Below the pieces are notes generated by a model. It did not search any database, was not told where the DNA came from, and saw only the letters and a list, made by a program, of their open reading frames with translations. A stretch of 64,000 nucleotides of DNA from Legionellales bacterium (GTDB taxonomy: Bacteria > Pseudomonadota > Gammaproteobacteria > Berkiellales > Berkiellaceae), in assembly GCA_947475765.1 (NCBI GenBank), contig CANJMM010000002.1, positions 1-64,000 of the forward strand, given 5' to 3'. Below are positions 48,635-58,800 of this stretch, piece by piece (within the stretch, counting starts at the first letter, position 1; every line of letters starts with the position of its first letter). A program made the position numbers and the translations under genes.

Positions 48635-51600
48635 TTAATTCAATTTCATCTTTGTTTTAGCGTCCGCCTTCGGCCACTTCATTTCAGGTTTTGCTTCTTG
48701 CTCCTTAATTTTCGCCTCAATCTTTATTCCAGGATTATCTTGAAGTCGACTTCCTACCTCCGCTGTAATAGCCTCCATATATGCCTTTTGTTTTGGTAGA
48801 GGCAATTTATCTGACACAGTCAGAATCAAAGGCTTATCTTTTGTTGGAGACTTTTCATTAAAATGCGCTTCAAATGCGACTTTTACGAGCAATGCATAAG
48901 CTGCCTTCAGTTCATCCGTTACAGTCTCTGACTCACCACCTCTACTCGATGAAGGCTTTTTTATTATTTTGTATTTCACAACATCCTTATCTAAATCCTT
49001 ATCTAATTCTGCACTGAAAAATTCTGCACTGAAAGTTATAGGTGGGTTTTCAGGGTGAGATGTAGATTTAAATTCTACTTTATTAGAGTTAGAGCTAGAC
49101 TGAGGATTAATAATATCTATATTTAAATTTTTATATAAATCTTTACCACCCCTGAAAAAATCTAGTGTTCCCTTGTCTCCAGGTGCTTCTAATGCAGAAA
49201 TAACCGGAGTGGCGGCGGTGTGTAAAGGTAGGTGTAGTGCTGGTGCTGGCTTTTCTGTTGCTGGTGCTCCTTCTATTGGTATTGGTGGTAGTGGCCGATC
49301 TAAAGCTATTGTTGCTCGGGTTCGCTTTACTGTAGCTGCTGCTGGTTCTGCTGCAGTAGCTGCTGGTGGTTCTGGCTTTGCTTCTAGCGCTTCTGGTGCT
49401 GGTGCTGCTTGTAGCTCTACCTCTTTTTCTGCCACTTTCTTTTCTGCTTCTGCTTTTTCTGCTACAGTAGCTGCTGCTGGTTCTGCTGGTTCTGCTGGTT
49501 CTGCCTTCTGCTGTTCTGCTGCTGGTGCTGGTTCTGCCGTTTCTGCTGTTTCTGCTGTTTCTGCTCGTTCTGCTTCTGCTGGTTCTGCTGCTGTTTCTGC
49601 TGCTGCTGGTTCTGCTGGCACTGCTGCTGGTGCTACTGCTACTGCTACTGCTGCTAGTTCTTCTACTGCCGGTGCTGCTGGTGCTAGTGCTGCGTCCTGC
49701 TCTACTGGCGCTGCTGTTTCTACTACAGTAGCTGCTGCTGGTGCTGGCACTGCTTCTAGCTCTGCTGCTTTTTCTGCGTCTGCTTCTGGTGCTGGTTCTG
49801 CCTTCTGCTGTTCTGCTTCTGCTTCTGCTGCTGGTACTGCTGCCGCTGGTTCTTCTGATGCTGGTTCTTCTGCTGCTGGTGCTGGTTCTGCTGCTGCTGC
49901 TTCTGGTGCTGATGCTTGTGTTGCTGCTTTGGCTAGAGCCGCAGCTTTTTCTTCTGCTGCTATTGCCTTTCTTTTTTCCTCCCTTTTTTTCTCTTCTTGT
50001 CTTTTCTTCAGATTTGCTTTGGTAGCCTCCTTATCCCTCTGAATGTCCGCTGCCTTGCTTCTTTCCTGTTCTTCTTTTTTTTGGTTTGATTCTTTTTCCT
50101 TCAATTTTTCTAGATCTTGTACTGTCATTCCAGAAGCAACTTTAACCATATCTTGATAAAAAGCCTCGTTCTTATACTTCTCAACTTTTTGGCTAAAAAG
50201 AAAGGGGGTTAAGTGTGTTTTTTTTTCTGTTTTTTTTAAGCTCCTGATTTTTTCGCCCTTGTTCTTATCGTAATCTTTTTCGAAAGGTTGAAATTCAACG
50301 CGACCCCCTTGGGAAATCATTACTTTGCCATTATCTGTTACGTAAACATCAACATATGTAGTTTCAATTATTTCTAAGTCCTCCAAAAGATAAAAATTTT
50401 TCGCTTCCTGATCAAACTTAACTTCACCTTTTTCCAAAGCTGATTTCAAATATATCAAAAAATCACGCCTTTCTTGACTCGCTAAAAATATATTGATTTC
50501 ATCTGAAGCTTTTGATGCTTTGAATTTTCCTTCTCTTTCTTTTTTCTGTTGATCAAATTTAGCTATACTCCCATTGATACATTCTAAAAACTCTTTTTTA
50601 TTTTTTTTAAGTAAATCTGGCTTATGACGTTCTGATTCTTTAACCTCCTTCAAGAAAACTGAAAAATCTTCATCGTAGGGTAACTGGTATTCGTCTTTTT
50701 CCATTTCGCTCCCATCATCATTGTCGACTGACGCTTTTTCTAAGCGCTCCATAATTTTATATTTTTTAAGTTCTGAATTTAAAACATTATCTGTTGAATA
50801 AATAACCCCGCTTTCATCTATCAAAAGATTTCCATTTATTTTTGCGTTTAAAATGATTTGCGCGTAAGCCTTGAACTTGATCGCTGTGGAACTTTTCTTG
50901 TTTACCTCGGGTGGTGCTTCGAGAGGAAAAGAACGGTTATTTTCATTTTTCTTTAACCTTGCGATTTTCCTATCAAGATAGGCTATAAACCTTATTATTC
51001 TTCTTGACTGAACATCTGAAAGTTTTTTTTTCAATTCATCATCTTTGGCTATTTCTTTATGGCTTTTAGTGCCTGCCAAACTTTCAGTAATGCTTTTCAA
51101 CTTAAGCTGAAGGTCGTCTTCTTCTTGCCTATCAGCTTTTCTATATTTTTTTTCTTTTCCTTTCGCTAGATCTCTTGCATTAACCTCTTTTTCTTTTATT
51201 TTTTTTCTTTCTTCCTTTATTTTTTGATCAATGTCCACCTTTTCAGGTTTATTTGCTAATTCTTGCTCATGCCTCGCCTTTTCTTTTTCAAGAATTTCTA
51301 TATTTCTCTCTATTTTTTTTATTTCTTCGTTTACCTTATCATCTCTACGTTCAAGCTTTTGGCGAAACTTAGTATCATACTCTGCTGCTTCCTGATCTTC
51401 TTTTGTTGGTATTGGTGGTAGTGGTCTTGTTTTTTCTTGTTTTCTATCCTGGGCTTCTTTTTTTAATTCGTCCAGAAGTTTTTGAAGCTCACCGCCCTTA
51501 TCCAACAAATGGTATTTAGTTCTCTCGTCTTCTTTAAATTCCTCACCCAAAAGATCATTATATTTCTTAAGCTCATCACTTTCAAAATTTGGATTTTTTT

Positions 51601-54418
51601 TTCTTGATTCATCCCGAAGAATCCCTAAGTATTTTTTACGTTTTTTAAGTTCAACTAGTTTTCTCAAGGTTGCCAGCTCATTTGGATCTAAAGAGGAAAA
51701 TTTTTCGGGAATTACAGCCTCTAATTCTTGATGAGCCAAATAAAAATATTGACTCTCTATTTTTTTATATTCTTTAGAATTCTTAAGTTCTGCAATATCA
51801 AGCTCAGCGTCGACAAAAAGCCTTGCAGCCTTTCTTCCTTTGACCTTCAATAATCTTCTTTCTATTTTATTTTTTTCAGATGGGTTTTCTTTAAGTTCCC
51901 CCCTTAAACTTTCCTCCTTTTCTTCGTCTTCTTCTTGATGTTTTGCTTGCGCTTCATTTCTCGACTTCTTATTTTCTAGTTTTAAATCGATTGTGTTTAA
52001 TCTTATTTTACCCTGTGCGTTTACTATTTCTGAATAATTAGGATTTTCTTTTTCTGTTTCTTTTTCTATGTAATTCTCCGCATCTTTTATTCCTTTTCTT
52101 AAACCAACATCTATAGCCTTAAATTCATCAAAAATCTTCTTGTCATATACAGATCTTTCACTCTCTTTTTCCTTTCTCTTTGACTCTTCATCTTTTAGAT
52201 TCTCCTTCGTCATCCCAGACGCAACTGTAACCAGATCTTTATAAAAAACATCCTCTTTATATTTCTCAAGCTCTTCTTTAAAAACCTCAGGCGTCAATAG
52301 CATTGACGTCTCTAACTTTTTTAGACCTGAAATATTATTCTGGCTTTTTTCGTCATCTTTTTTTATTGTAACCTGGTCTCCCTGAGAGACTATTGCAAGA
52401 CCATCTTCTACTTTATGTGTTCCTGAATATACAGTCTGAGGAACCATGATTGTTTCTGAAAGAATAAAAGTTTGTAATACTGGATCAAATGAAACCTTAT
52501 TATTTTCCAAGGCAGTTTTTAAATGAACAAGGAAGTTGCGAAACTTTTCACAATTTAAAAACTTTACTATATCGTGAGTTTCTTTTGCTTTATTGCAATC
52601 GCCTTTTTGTTCATCAATTTTTTTAACATCATCTTTAATTAAAGAAATTATATCTGCTTTTTTTGGTAACACTACCGAAGATTGAGATTCACCCTGACTT
52701 TGCTGTGTTGCTGGCGCTCTTTCTTCTACTACTTCTAGCTGTCCTTCTTTCTCACCAAACTTTGATTTAACTAATTCCACAAGCAACGATGTTGGCTCTC
52801 CCTGTATTTTTCTTAACTCAGCTGCTTCTTCTTTTAACTCTGCCTGTGTTGTCTCGGACACTTTTGTTTTTGAAGCGCTAGACTCCATTTCGCTCTCTAG
52901 TAAAGCATCAAATAATCCTGCCATATTTTTGTTTTTACTTTTATCGCCGAACATTTTTTTAAATCTATACTCTGCCATTTTAAACTCGGCTTTCGGAACC
53001 TTTAAGAAGGAAACGAGATCCCCTTTATCTTTTTTTATTCCCTCCATTTCTTCTCTAGTGTATGATCTTGCGCTTTCATCCTCTTTTTTTACAAAAACTT
53101 CTTCATTAAAATCTTTTGGTTCAAGCTCAAACTCAAGCTTAGGGTCCTTTTTAGCATACTCATTTATTTTATCTAAAGCCCTCTGAGTGATAATAGTCGC
53201 ACCTGCAGCCTCAGTAGCATCCTTTATTTTCCGATAGCTTCCATCTTTATCTTTTATTACATAGATACGATCTGAATTCACCTCGTAATATGCGCAACCA
53301 TCCATATTTTCGTTAGCTTCTTTTACTTTTTTAATAAAAGATTCTCTCGTTTCATTAGATGCCGCTAAACCCGACTTAAATGGCTTTGGATCATATGGTT
53401 TCATTTCAGGAATTTTTGTGTTATTGGCTTTAATATCCGCCATATTGATTCTAGTCCCGCTTGATGCTCTCAATTCAGCTTGAACTTTAGTGGTTAGTGC
53501 GAAATCGTCAACCCCTACGTTTGGATCTGGCCTTACCTGAATAAAAATTGGAACGATTCCTTTCTTTATATCTTCTTGAGTATCTTTTTCGATTTTAGAA
53601 GAGTTGACTTTTATTGATCTATCTCTGACATAAGTAGAAACTTCTAACATATTAACAACATTACTTGCCTTCGCTACTTCTTCAATGATTTTTTTGGTTT
53701 TAATGCCCTTATCATATTCATCAATATCTGTTAGTTCATAACCCTTGGCTAGTGCAAGCTGAACAACAAGCCTACGCATTTGCGACGCACCCCTTTCGAT
53801 ACCTCCATCAATAAATGTCACATAATGTTTTTTATTTTTATCTTTATCTTCAGTGTTTTTTACTATAATATGCTTTTCAATTATTTTTCCTGCCGAATAA
53901 CTTTTTCCTGATCCAGAAGGTCCACCCAGACCACCTCTAAATTGTTTCTCTCCTGTACTTTTTTCACCCTCAAACATAGAAGTGCTACTAACAAAAACCG
54001 CTTCTTTAAAGGCTAAACACTCACCTTCTTTTTTACAGGCTTCTTTAAAAAAATCAGCACCTTCCTTCCCAAGTAATTCTTCAACCGTTCTTTTATTATT
54101 GCCGCCAAACCCCTCAAGTTCAGGTTTAGTCGAATATTTTTCTACAATCGCACCAATTAATTTTTTCCCACTTTCTTGATAAGCCTCCAAAGTGTTTTTT
54201 TCTTTTTTTTCAATATTTTCTTTAATATTTTTTTCGTCTACATCATACAAGACAGCCAATACTTTATTTTTATTATTCGAGTCAGAGCCTAACATTTCAT
54301 CAAAACTTCTCTTGTCGTCGAATTTCAGCTCATAGTCCCCTAATTTATCATTATATTCTTTTGCCCATTCTGGCCATTCTGCTGTCTTATTTGAGTCTTG
54401 TTTTTCTGAATCACTCAT
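48635..54418 (-). CDS. Giant P-loop and coiled-coil protein with SH3-ligand motifs, unknown function (candidate effector)
   Basis: A 1927-residue Lys/Glu-rich protein with no signal peptide. Residues about 140-260 form a P-loop domain: Walker A GPSGSGKS (166-173), then VTFIDGGIERGASQMRRLV (200-218) and ALAKGYELTDIDEYDKGI. This is reminiscent of zeta-toxin or kinase folds, but distant. A module at about 594-745 recurs at about 1278-1440: FLVHLKTALENNKVSFD matches FLIYLKSALEKGEVKFD, and DLVTVASGMT matches DMVKVASGMT. Between them lies a long charged coiled coil. RPLPPIP occurs twice (998-1004 and near 1710), fitting a class-I SH3 ligand. Residues about 1483-1760 are Ala/Glu/Pro-rich. A C-terminal domain of about 150 residues follows. 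Intracellular delivery into a eukaryotic host is inference. Confidence 0.8.
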   Translation of the reverse strand: MSDSEKQDSNKTAEWPEWAKEYNDKLGDYELKFDDKRSFDEMLGSDSNNKNKVLAVLYDVDEKNIKENIEKKEKNTLEAYQESGKKLIGAIVEKYSTKPELEGFGGNNKRTVEELLGKEGADFFKEACKKEGECLAFKEAVFVSSTSMFEGEKSTGEKQFRGGLGGPSGSGKSYSAGKIIEKHIIVKNTEDKDKNKKHYVTFIDGGIERGASQMRRLVVQLALAKGYELTDIDEYDKGIKTKKIIEEVAKASNVVNMLEVSTYVRDRSIKVNSSKIEKDTQEDIKKGIVPIFIQVRPDPNVGVDDFALTTKVQAELRASSGTRINMADIKANNTKIPEMKPYDPKPFKSGLAASNETRESFIKKVKEANENMDGCAYYEVNSDRIYVIKDKDGSYRKIKDATEAAGATIITQRALDKINEYAKKDPKLEFELEPKDFNEEVFVKKEDESARSYTREEMEGIKKDKGDLVSFLKVPKAEFKMAEYRFKKMFGDKSKNKNMAGLFDALLESEMESSASKTKVSETTQAELKEEAAELRKIQGEPTSLLVELVKSKFGEKEGQLEVVEERAPATQQSQGESQSSVVLPKKADIISLIKDDVKKIDEQKGDCNKAKETHDIVKFLNCEKFRNFLVHLKTALENNKVSFDPVLQTFILSETIMVPQTVYSGTHKVEDGLAIVSQGDQVTIKKDDEKSQNNISGLKKLETSMLLTPEVFKEELEKYKEDVFYKDLVTVASGMTKENLKDEESKRKEKESERSVYDKKIFDEFKAIDVGLRKGIKDAENYIEKETEKENPNYSEIVNAQGKIRLNTIDLKLENKKSRNEAQAKHQEEDEEKEESLRGELKENPSEKNKIERRLLKVKGRKAARLFVDAELDIAELKNSKEYKKIESQYFYLAHQELEAVIPEKFSSLDPNELATLRKLVELKKRKKYLGILRDESRKKNPNFESDELKKYNDLLGEEFKEDERTKYHLLDKGGELQKLLDELKKEAQDRKQEKTRPLPPIPTKEDQEAAEYDTKFRQKLERRDDKVNEEIKKIERNIEILEKEKARHEQELANKPEKVDIDQKIKEERKKIKEKEVNARDLAKGKEKKYRKADRQEEDDLQLKLKSITESLAGTKSHKEIAKDDELKKKLSDVQSRRIIRFIAYLDRKIARLKKNENNRSFPLEAPPEVNKKSSTAIKFKAYAQIILNAKINGNLLIDESGVIYSTDNVLNSELKKYKIMERLEKASVDNDDGSEMEKDEYQLPYDEDFSVFLKEVKESERHKPDLLKKNKKEFLECINGSIAKFDQQKKEREGKFKASKASDEINIFLASQERRDFLIYLKSALEKGEVKFDQEAKNFYLLEDLEIIETTYVDVYVTDNGKVMISQGGRVEFQPFEKDYDKNKGEKIRSLKKTEKKTHLTPFLFSQKVEKYKNEAFYQDMVKVASGMTVQDLEKLKEKESNQKKEEQERSKAADIQRDKEATKANLKKRQEEKKREEKRKAIAAEEKAAALAKAATQASAPEAAAAEPAPAAEEPASEEPAAAVPAAEAEAEQQKAEPAPEADAEKAAELEAVPAPAAATVVETAAPVEQDAALAPAAPAVEELAAVAVAVAPAAVPAEPAAAETAAEPAEAERAETAETAETAEPAPAAEQQKAEPAEPAEPAAATVAEKAEAEKKVAEKEVELQAAPAPEALEAKPEPPAATAAEPAAATVKRTRATIALDRPLPPIPIEGAPATEKPAPALHLPLHTAATPVISALEAPGDKGTLDFFRGGKDLYKNLNIDIINPQSSSNSNKVEFKSTSHPENPPITFSAEFFSAELDKDLDKDVVKYKIIKKPSSSRGGESETVTDELKAAYALLVKVAFEAHFNEKSPTKDKPLILTVSDKLPLPKQKAYMEAITAEVGSRLQDNPGIKIEAKIKEQEAKPEMKWPKADAKTKMKLN
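49190..49972 (-). repeat. Ala/Glu/Pro low-complexity tract
   Basis: About 260 codons made almost only of GCN, GAA and CCN codons, forming irregular trinucleotide repeats. The opposite strand is open only because of this composition. Confidence 0.75.
50099..50587 (-). repeat. Internal module, second copy, in the 1927-codon gene
   Basis: Encodes about residues 1278-1440, homologous to residues 594-745. Besides the shared peptide motifs, the nucleotide sequences around the VASGMT motif remain similar. Confidence 0.65.
52184..52639 (-). repeat. Internal module, first copy, in the 1927-codon gene
   Basis: Encodes about residues 594-745. Order of shared motifs with the second copy: RNFLVHLKTALE, then a VSQGDQV/ISQGGRV turn, LLTPEVF/HLTPFLF, VFYKDLV/AFYQDMV and VASGMT. 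Confidence 0.65.
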
Positions 54419-54668
54419 TCTCTACTCCACAAGCAATCAATTATCTAAAAAATTAAACACGCGTACCCTCACGCAAATAACCCTAAAAATTTTTTACTAT
54501 TAAAAGTCAATAGGCTTAACTTAAGAGACCAGCTTGGCGCTCACTTAGTTCATCTTATTTTTATTTTGTTTTTTATTTGGTTGTTTTTTTTGCTTGATAG
54601 GTGTATGTATTCTCATTGAAAAAAATCGACTTTCTGATATGCTCTTATGAAGCAAGGAAGGAAAGTGT

Positions 54669-54926
54669 ATGAGTCAAACTAGCCTGATTGATAAAAAAAG
54701 AATAGAAAAGCTGAATATTTTAAAAGAGGCGCCAAATTATTCGGCAAATGAGATAAAATTATTGCGGAAAAAATATCATCTTAGTCAGGCGGTTTTAGCC
54801 GCTGTAATAAATACAAGTATTTCTACTGTACAAAAATGGGAAATTGGACGTAAAAACCCCAGTGGTCCTTCTTTAAAATTATTAAATATTTTAGAGACAA
54901 AAGGCTTAGCGGTTTTTATTCAATAA
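54669..54926 (+). CDS. XRE-family HTH protein (NadS/HigA-like), orphan
   Basis: An 85-residue helix-turn-helix protein with a GGAAGGAAAG ribosome-binding site. The HTH is LLRKKYHLSQAVLAAVINTSISTVQKWEIGRKNPSG, typical of HigA/NadS antitoxins of HigB-like toxins, with the GP-LKLLNILE tail of that group. The 250 bases upstream, to the start of the divergent giant gene, contain no ORF that could be the toxin, so it is an orphan antitoxin or a regulator. Its position next to the giant genes allows a regulatory role there, which is speculation. Confidence 0.8.
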   Translation: MSQTSLIDKKRIEKLNILKEAPNYSANEIKLLRKKYHLSQAVLAAVINTSISTVQKWEIGRKNPSGPSLKLLNILETKGLAVFIQ

Positions 54927-54949
54927 CCTAAAGCCATTGATTGATTTAT

Positions 54950-55843
54950 TCATGGCTGGTTTAAAATACCAAAAGGCACATGCCCTGAGGTAATATGCGG
55001 TGAGGCCTTGCCGCATTCAAAAGGTTTGTCATCGAAAAAAATATCGGCGCCAAATACTTTTAAAAACTCTACTTTTTCTAAGCCCCCTAAAAACAAGGCT
55101 TCGTCTACTCGAATATCCCAAGATCTCAGCGTATTAATCACCCGCTCATGCGCAGGTGCTGAGCGCGCTGTGACTAAGGCCGTTCGTAGCGGAATGGCCA
55201 GTTCTTGCTTTTGTAATTCGTGTAATACCATTAGAAAGCTTTTAAAGGGCCCAGGAGGCAAAGGCAAGTGGGCTTGCTCTGTTTCAGACTGGTTAAATTT
55301 TTCTAAGCCTTCCCCTTGAAACACCCTTTCGGCTATATCTGAGAATAATACGGCATCTCCATCAAAAGCAAAGCGCAATTCATCTGAAACGTATTCATTA
55401 TCATTAGGATGGAATAATACGGCTGCCGCCATGCCATCTTGTATGGCTAATCGAACATCGCTTGGATTTAAGGATAAATATAAATGCGCCCCAAACGCTT
55501 TGGCATATCGATAAGGGCTGGTGCCACCAGAAAAAACCGCCCGAGTGATATTTAAGCCATAATGTTGAATAGAATGAAAAATACGTAAGCCTGTATCTGG
55601 GGTGTTTCTGGATAATAATAATACTTCGACTAAAGGCTCTTGATCGCCTCTTTTTTGATTAATCAATAAAAATTTTTTAACTAAGTTAAAAGCTGGGCCT
55701 GGGGAAAGCACCACCCGCTCATTGTCACACTGATATTGCCTATAGGCCTCAATGCCTTCTTTTTCATAGATCTGATTGCCTTCATCTAGGTCAAATAATG
55801 CCCTCGATGAAATGGCGACGGTTAGTCTATTTAAACTACGCAT
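54950..55843 (-). CDS. 5'-nucleotidase (PF06189-type)
   Basis: A HAD-like 5'-nucleotidase family protein of about 297 residues from the ATG at 55843 (MRSLNRLTVAISSRALFDLDEG). A longer start at 55882 exists inside addA. Family stretches are SSRALFDLDEGNQIYEKEG, VLSPGPAFNLVKKFLLIN and EVLLLSRNTPDTGLRIFHSI, then FSGGTSPYRYAKAFGAHLYLS, FAFDGDAVLFSDIAE and LGGLEKVEFLKVFGADIFFDDK. The DLDEG, RNTPD and FFDDK motifs carry the HAD-type Asp residues. It presumably dephosphorylates nucleoside monophosphates in salvage. It overlaps the addA stop by 8 bases, so it is co-expressed with it. Confidence 0.88.
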   Translation of the reverse strand: MRSLNRLTVAISSRALFDLDEGNQIYEKEGIEAYRQYQCDNERVVLSPGPAFNLVKKFLLINQKRGDQEPLVEVLLLSRNTPDTGLRIFHSIQHYGLNITRAVFSGGTSPYRYAKAFGAHLYLSLNPSDVRLAIQDGMAAAVLFHPNDNEYVSDELRFAFDGDAVLFSDIAERVFQGEGLEKFNQSETEQAHLPLPPGPFKSFLMVLHELQKQELAIPLRTALVTARSAPAHERVINTLRSWDIRVDEALFLGGLEKVEFLKVFGADIFFDDKPFECGKASPHITSGHVPFGILNQP

Positions 55844-58800
55844 AAGCTTCTTCTGGCTCCCACCAATATGACTGATAAGCATAATATAGCCCGAATCGTA
55901 GCGGCTTGTCGCCTAAAATACCTAAATTATGAACTAATTTAGCATATTCGGTGAGCTGGGCCACATGTTCTGAAGGATTGGGGGTATCTAAAGTCAATTT
56001 AAAATCGATTATCCAAGCACATCCGGCTATTGGATGGATGGGATAGATGGGATAGATGGGATCTATAAAAAATTTATCTATAATTCGGGTTTGTAACTTA
56101 TTATTTCGAACGAAATTTAAAGCCCATTCATTTTGAATGGCATGGTGATTGGGGTTCATTATCCAATGAAATTTATTATCTTGTTGGCAGCATTGAATCA
56201 CACGAAGTATTAACGCCACCCCTTCTGGTATATCCGCTTGAAATAAGCCCATTGCCAATAAATTATGTTGATGTGCTTGTGCGCTCAAATGCCTACCCTG
56301 CGCCCAATTTTCTAAAAGCCTATGTAAATACGCGCCCAAGATGGCCATTTTTTCATAAGAAGGCACAAGGGGGCGATTTAAAGGATTCTCTTCTTTTATT
56401 TCGACAAGGGGAATAAGCGTAGATTCGACATTATGCCAAGGTAGCACGACATTGCTTAATACTCGAGTATGTAAATCAGAATAAATAATTTTATTTTCTA
56501 GATTATTATTTTCTAGATTAGCAGCAGATTTAAGATTGGTTTTGATTATAACCGGACTTAAAAAAGCATGTAACATGGCTAAAAAACTGTCTTTAGCCGG
56601 CTTTTCTTGCTCATTGGCTTTCACATAAGTCCATATGAGTTGTTTTTTGGCCCGTGTTGCCGCAACATATAATAATCGTTGGGTTTCATATAATGCTTTA
56701 TCTTGCAATTGGCCATGAATATAGTCATATAATTTGGAACTTTTGGGCGCCGTGTATTTTGGTGCAATCAGCCAATCTACTCTATGCTCATAAGGAATTT
56801 GATGATGAATCACTAAAGGCTGATCTTCTTTTATGGTCGAATAATGTAATCCAGGAATAAACACATAATCAAACTCAAGACCCTTTGCTTTATGAATGGT
56901 CATGATTTGAACTGCTGATTCTGATATTTTTTCTGAGATAGCACTAGAGATAATAGGCGATTGATATAATGAGTCGATTTTTTGTTCTAATACTAAAAAA
57001 TCTCCAAACTGTGTGCTCTCTTCCCATTTTTTTAATAACTCAAAAAAAGCCTCTGCATTGGTTTTGTCTGCATACAAAGTATCCGACCCTAAACTCAACC
57101 AAAGATTTTTAATTGACTCACACAAAGGCAGTCTATATTGATTTTCTTGCCAATAGCTTATTACTTTCATGATTTTATTCAGCCTAAGTTGGCCATCTGA
57201 GCTTAATGCTGTTATTTTATTTAACTCTAAATTTAAATTTAAATCTAACTTTAATAAATCGCTTAGGCTTAAACCACAAATAGGCGAGCGAAATAAGCTA
57301 TACCACGCTAATTTATCCTCTTGACGAAGCATGGCTCGTGTTAACATCAATAAGTCGCTAATCAATTGGCTATTTTTTAAGGCCACCATATCAATGGCCT
57401 GATAAGGCAAATTGCTTTTTGAGCACAACTGGAAAATCGCTTGGGCATGATGCCTTGCCCGTACTAATATGGCGACACTGGCTTTTGGGTCGGCTTGTTT
57501 AATTTGCTTAATTTTCTCAAAAATAAGCTTTGCTTCTTCTTGACAAGAGATTAACTCATAGCAATATACGCCTGTTGATAAAATATCTGATTCATGCTCA
57601 TCTTTATATTCTCTCGTAAAATAAGAAGGAGAATAAGCGATTTTACCCAAAGTCATGTCATTTTCTTGAGCAAAAATTTGCTTAAAACAAGCATTTACCC
57701 AATTCACAATGCTTTTATCGGATCTAAAATTACTAGAAAGAATTAAGTTTTTTGGCTGAATGGCTCCAAATCCCTGCTGTTGTAGCTTTAAATACAAGCC
57801 TACTTCAGCCCCTCTAAATCGATAAATAGACTGCATGGGATCGCCGACCACAAATAACGTTCTGCCATCATTAGGTTGCCACCCGCTTACTATTTTTTCA
57901 AACAATTGGTATTGTATGGTAGACGTATCTTGAAATTCATCGATTAACAAATGTTTGATTTGATAATCTAAAATAAGCGCTAAATCAGTTGGGTTATCTT
58001 CTTCGCCTAAGGCGGCTAATGCTTTTAAATTGACTTCTGTAAAATCGACTTTATTATATTGCTTAAACATCAGCTGCAAATGGGCCACTAAAATAGGCAA
58101 GCCCTCCCACAAGGCTTCCAGCAGCTTTGATTCATCGTTTTCTAATATTATCGGGGGCAGTTCAGATAATATTTTTAAGTGCTCTACTAGGATTGGATTA
58201 TTTTCTAATTCGGCTATAAATGCCATGAATAACTTTTTCATCTCAGGATTATCGGCTGGAAAACCCATGTTTTTATCCACCCGTTTTCGTAGGGTATAGG
58301 TCGAAGTAAAAACAAGTGCCAATAATCCGGCAAAAACATCTTGAAAATCATAGCTGTTATCGGGAAATTCGGTAATATTCAAACAAGCCAAAATAACATG
58401 TTCTTTTTTTTCTAAAAAAAGTTGACTGGCCGAAAAATGTGCCAAAGTGAGCCATTGTTGTTTTAAGTCTTCTGATATTAAGCAGGAAAACTGCGCAAAA
58501 GCCGCCTCATGAATACGCATTAAGCTGTGTTGAATGGCTTGTTTAATGCGAATCGGATCTCTTCGACCACTCATGACCAATTGTAGCCATTGATCGCGTC
58601 TAGCCAGCATAGACATAAACAATTTTTCCACCACTTCATAACGATTATGAAAATGCTGCAAAATCAAACATAATCCTTCAACCCAATCGCCTTGTTGTTC
58701 AATAGACGCTAAATAATGCTGAACGGCTTTTTGATATAAATACCCTGGCGAGTCTTCTATATCTGGCATCCCCCCCATCCCTGTGCTAATAGGCAAGCTT

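Noticed and set aside
49173-50042. Long open frames on the + strand (289 residues, Ala/Ser/Gly-rich) opposite the giant gene
   Set aside because: They are a by-product of the GCN/GAA/CCN trinucleotide repeats on the minus strand. The composition is not protein-like, and two + frames are open at once.
56654-56860. Short plus-strand ORFs inside addA and the neighbouring repair genes
   Set aside because: They lie opposite strongly conserved helicase motifs and have no recognisable protein features.
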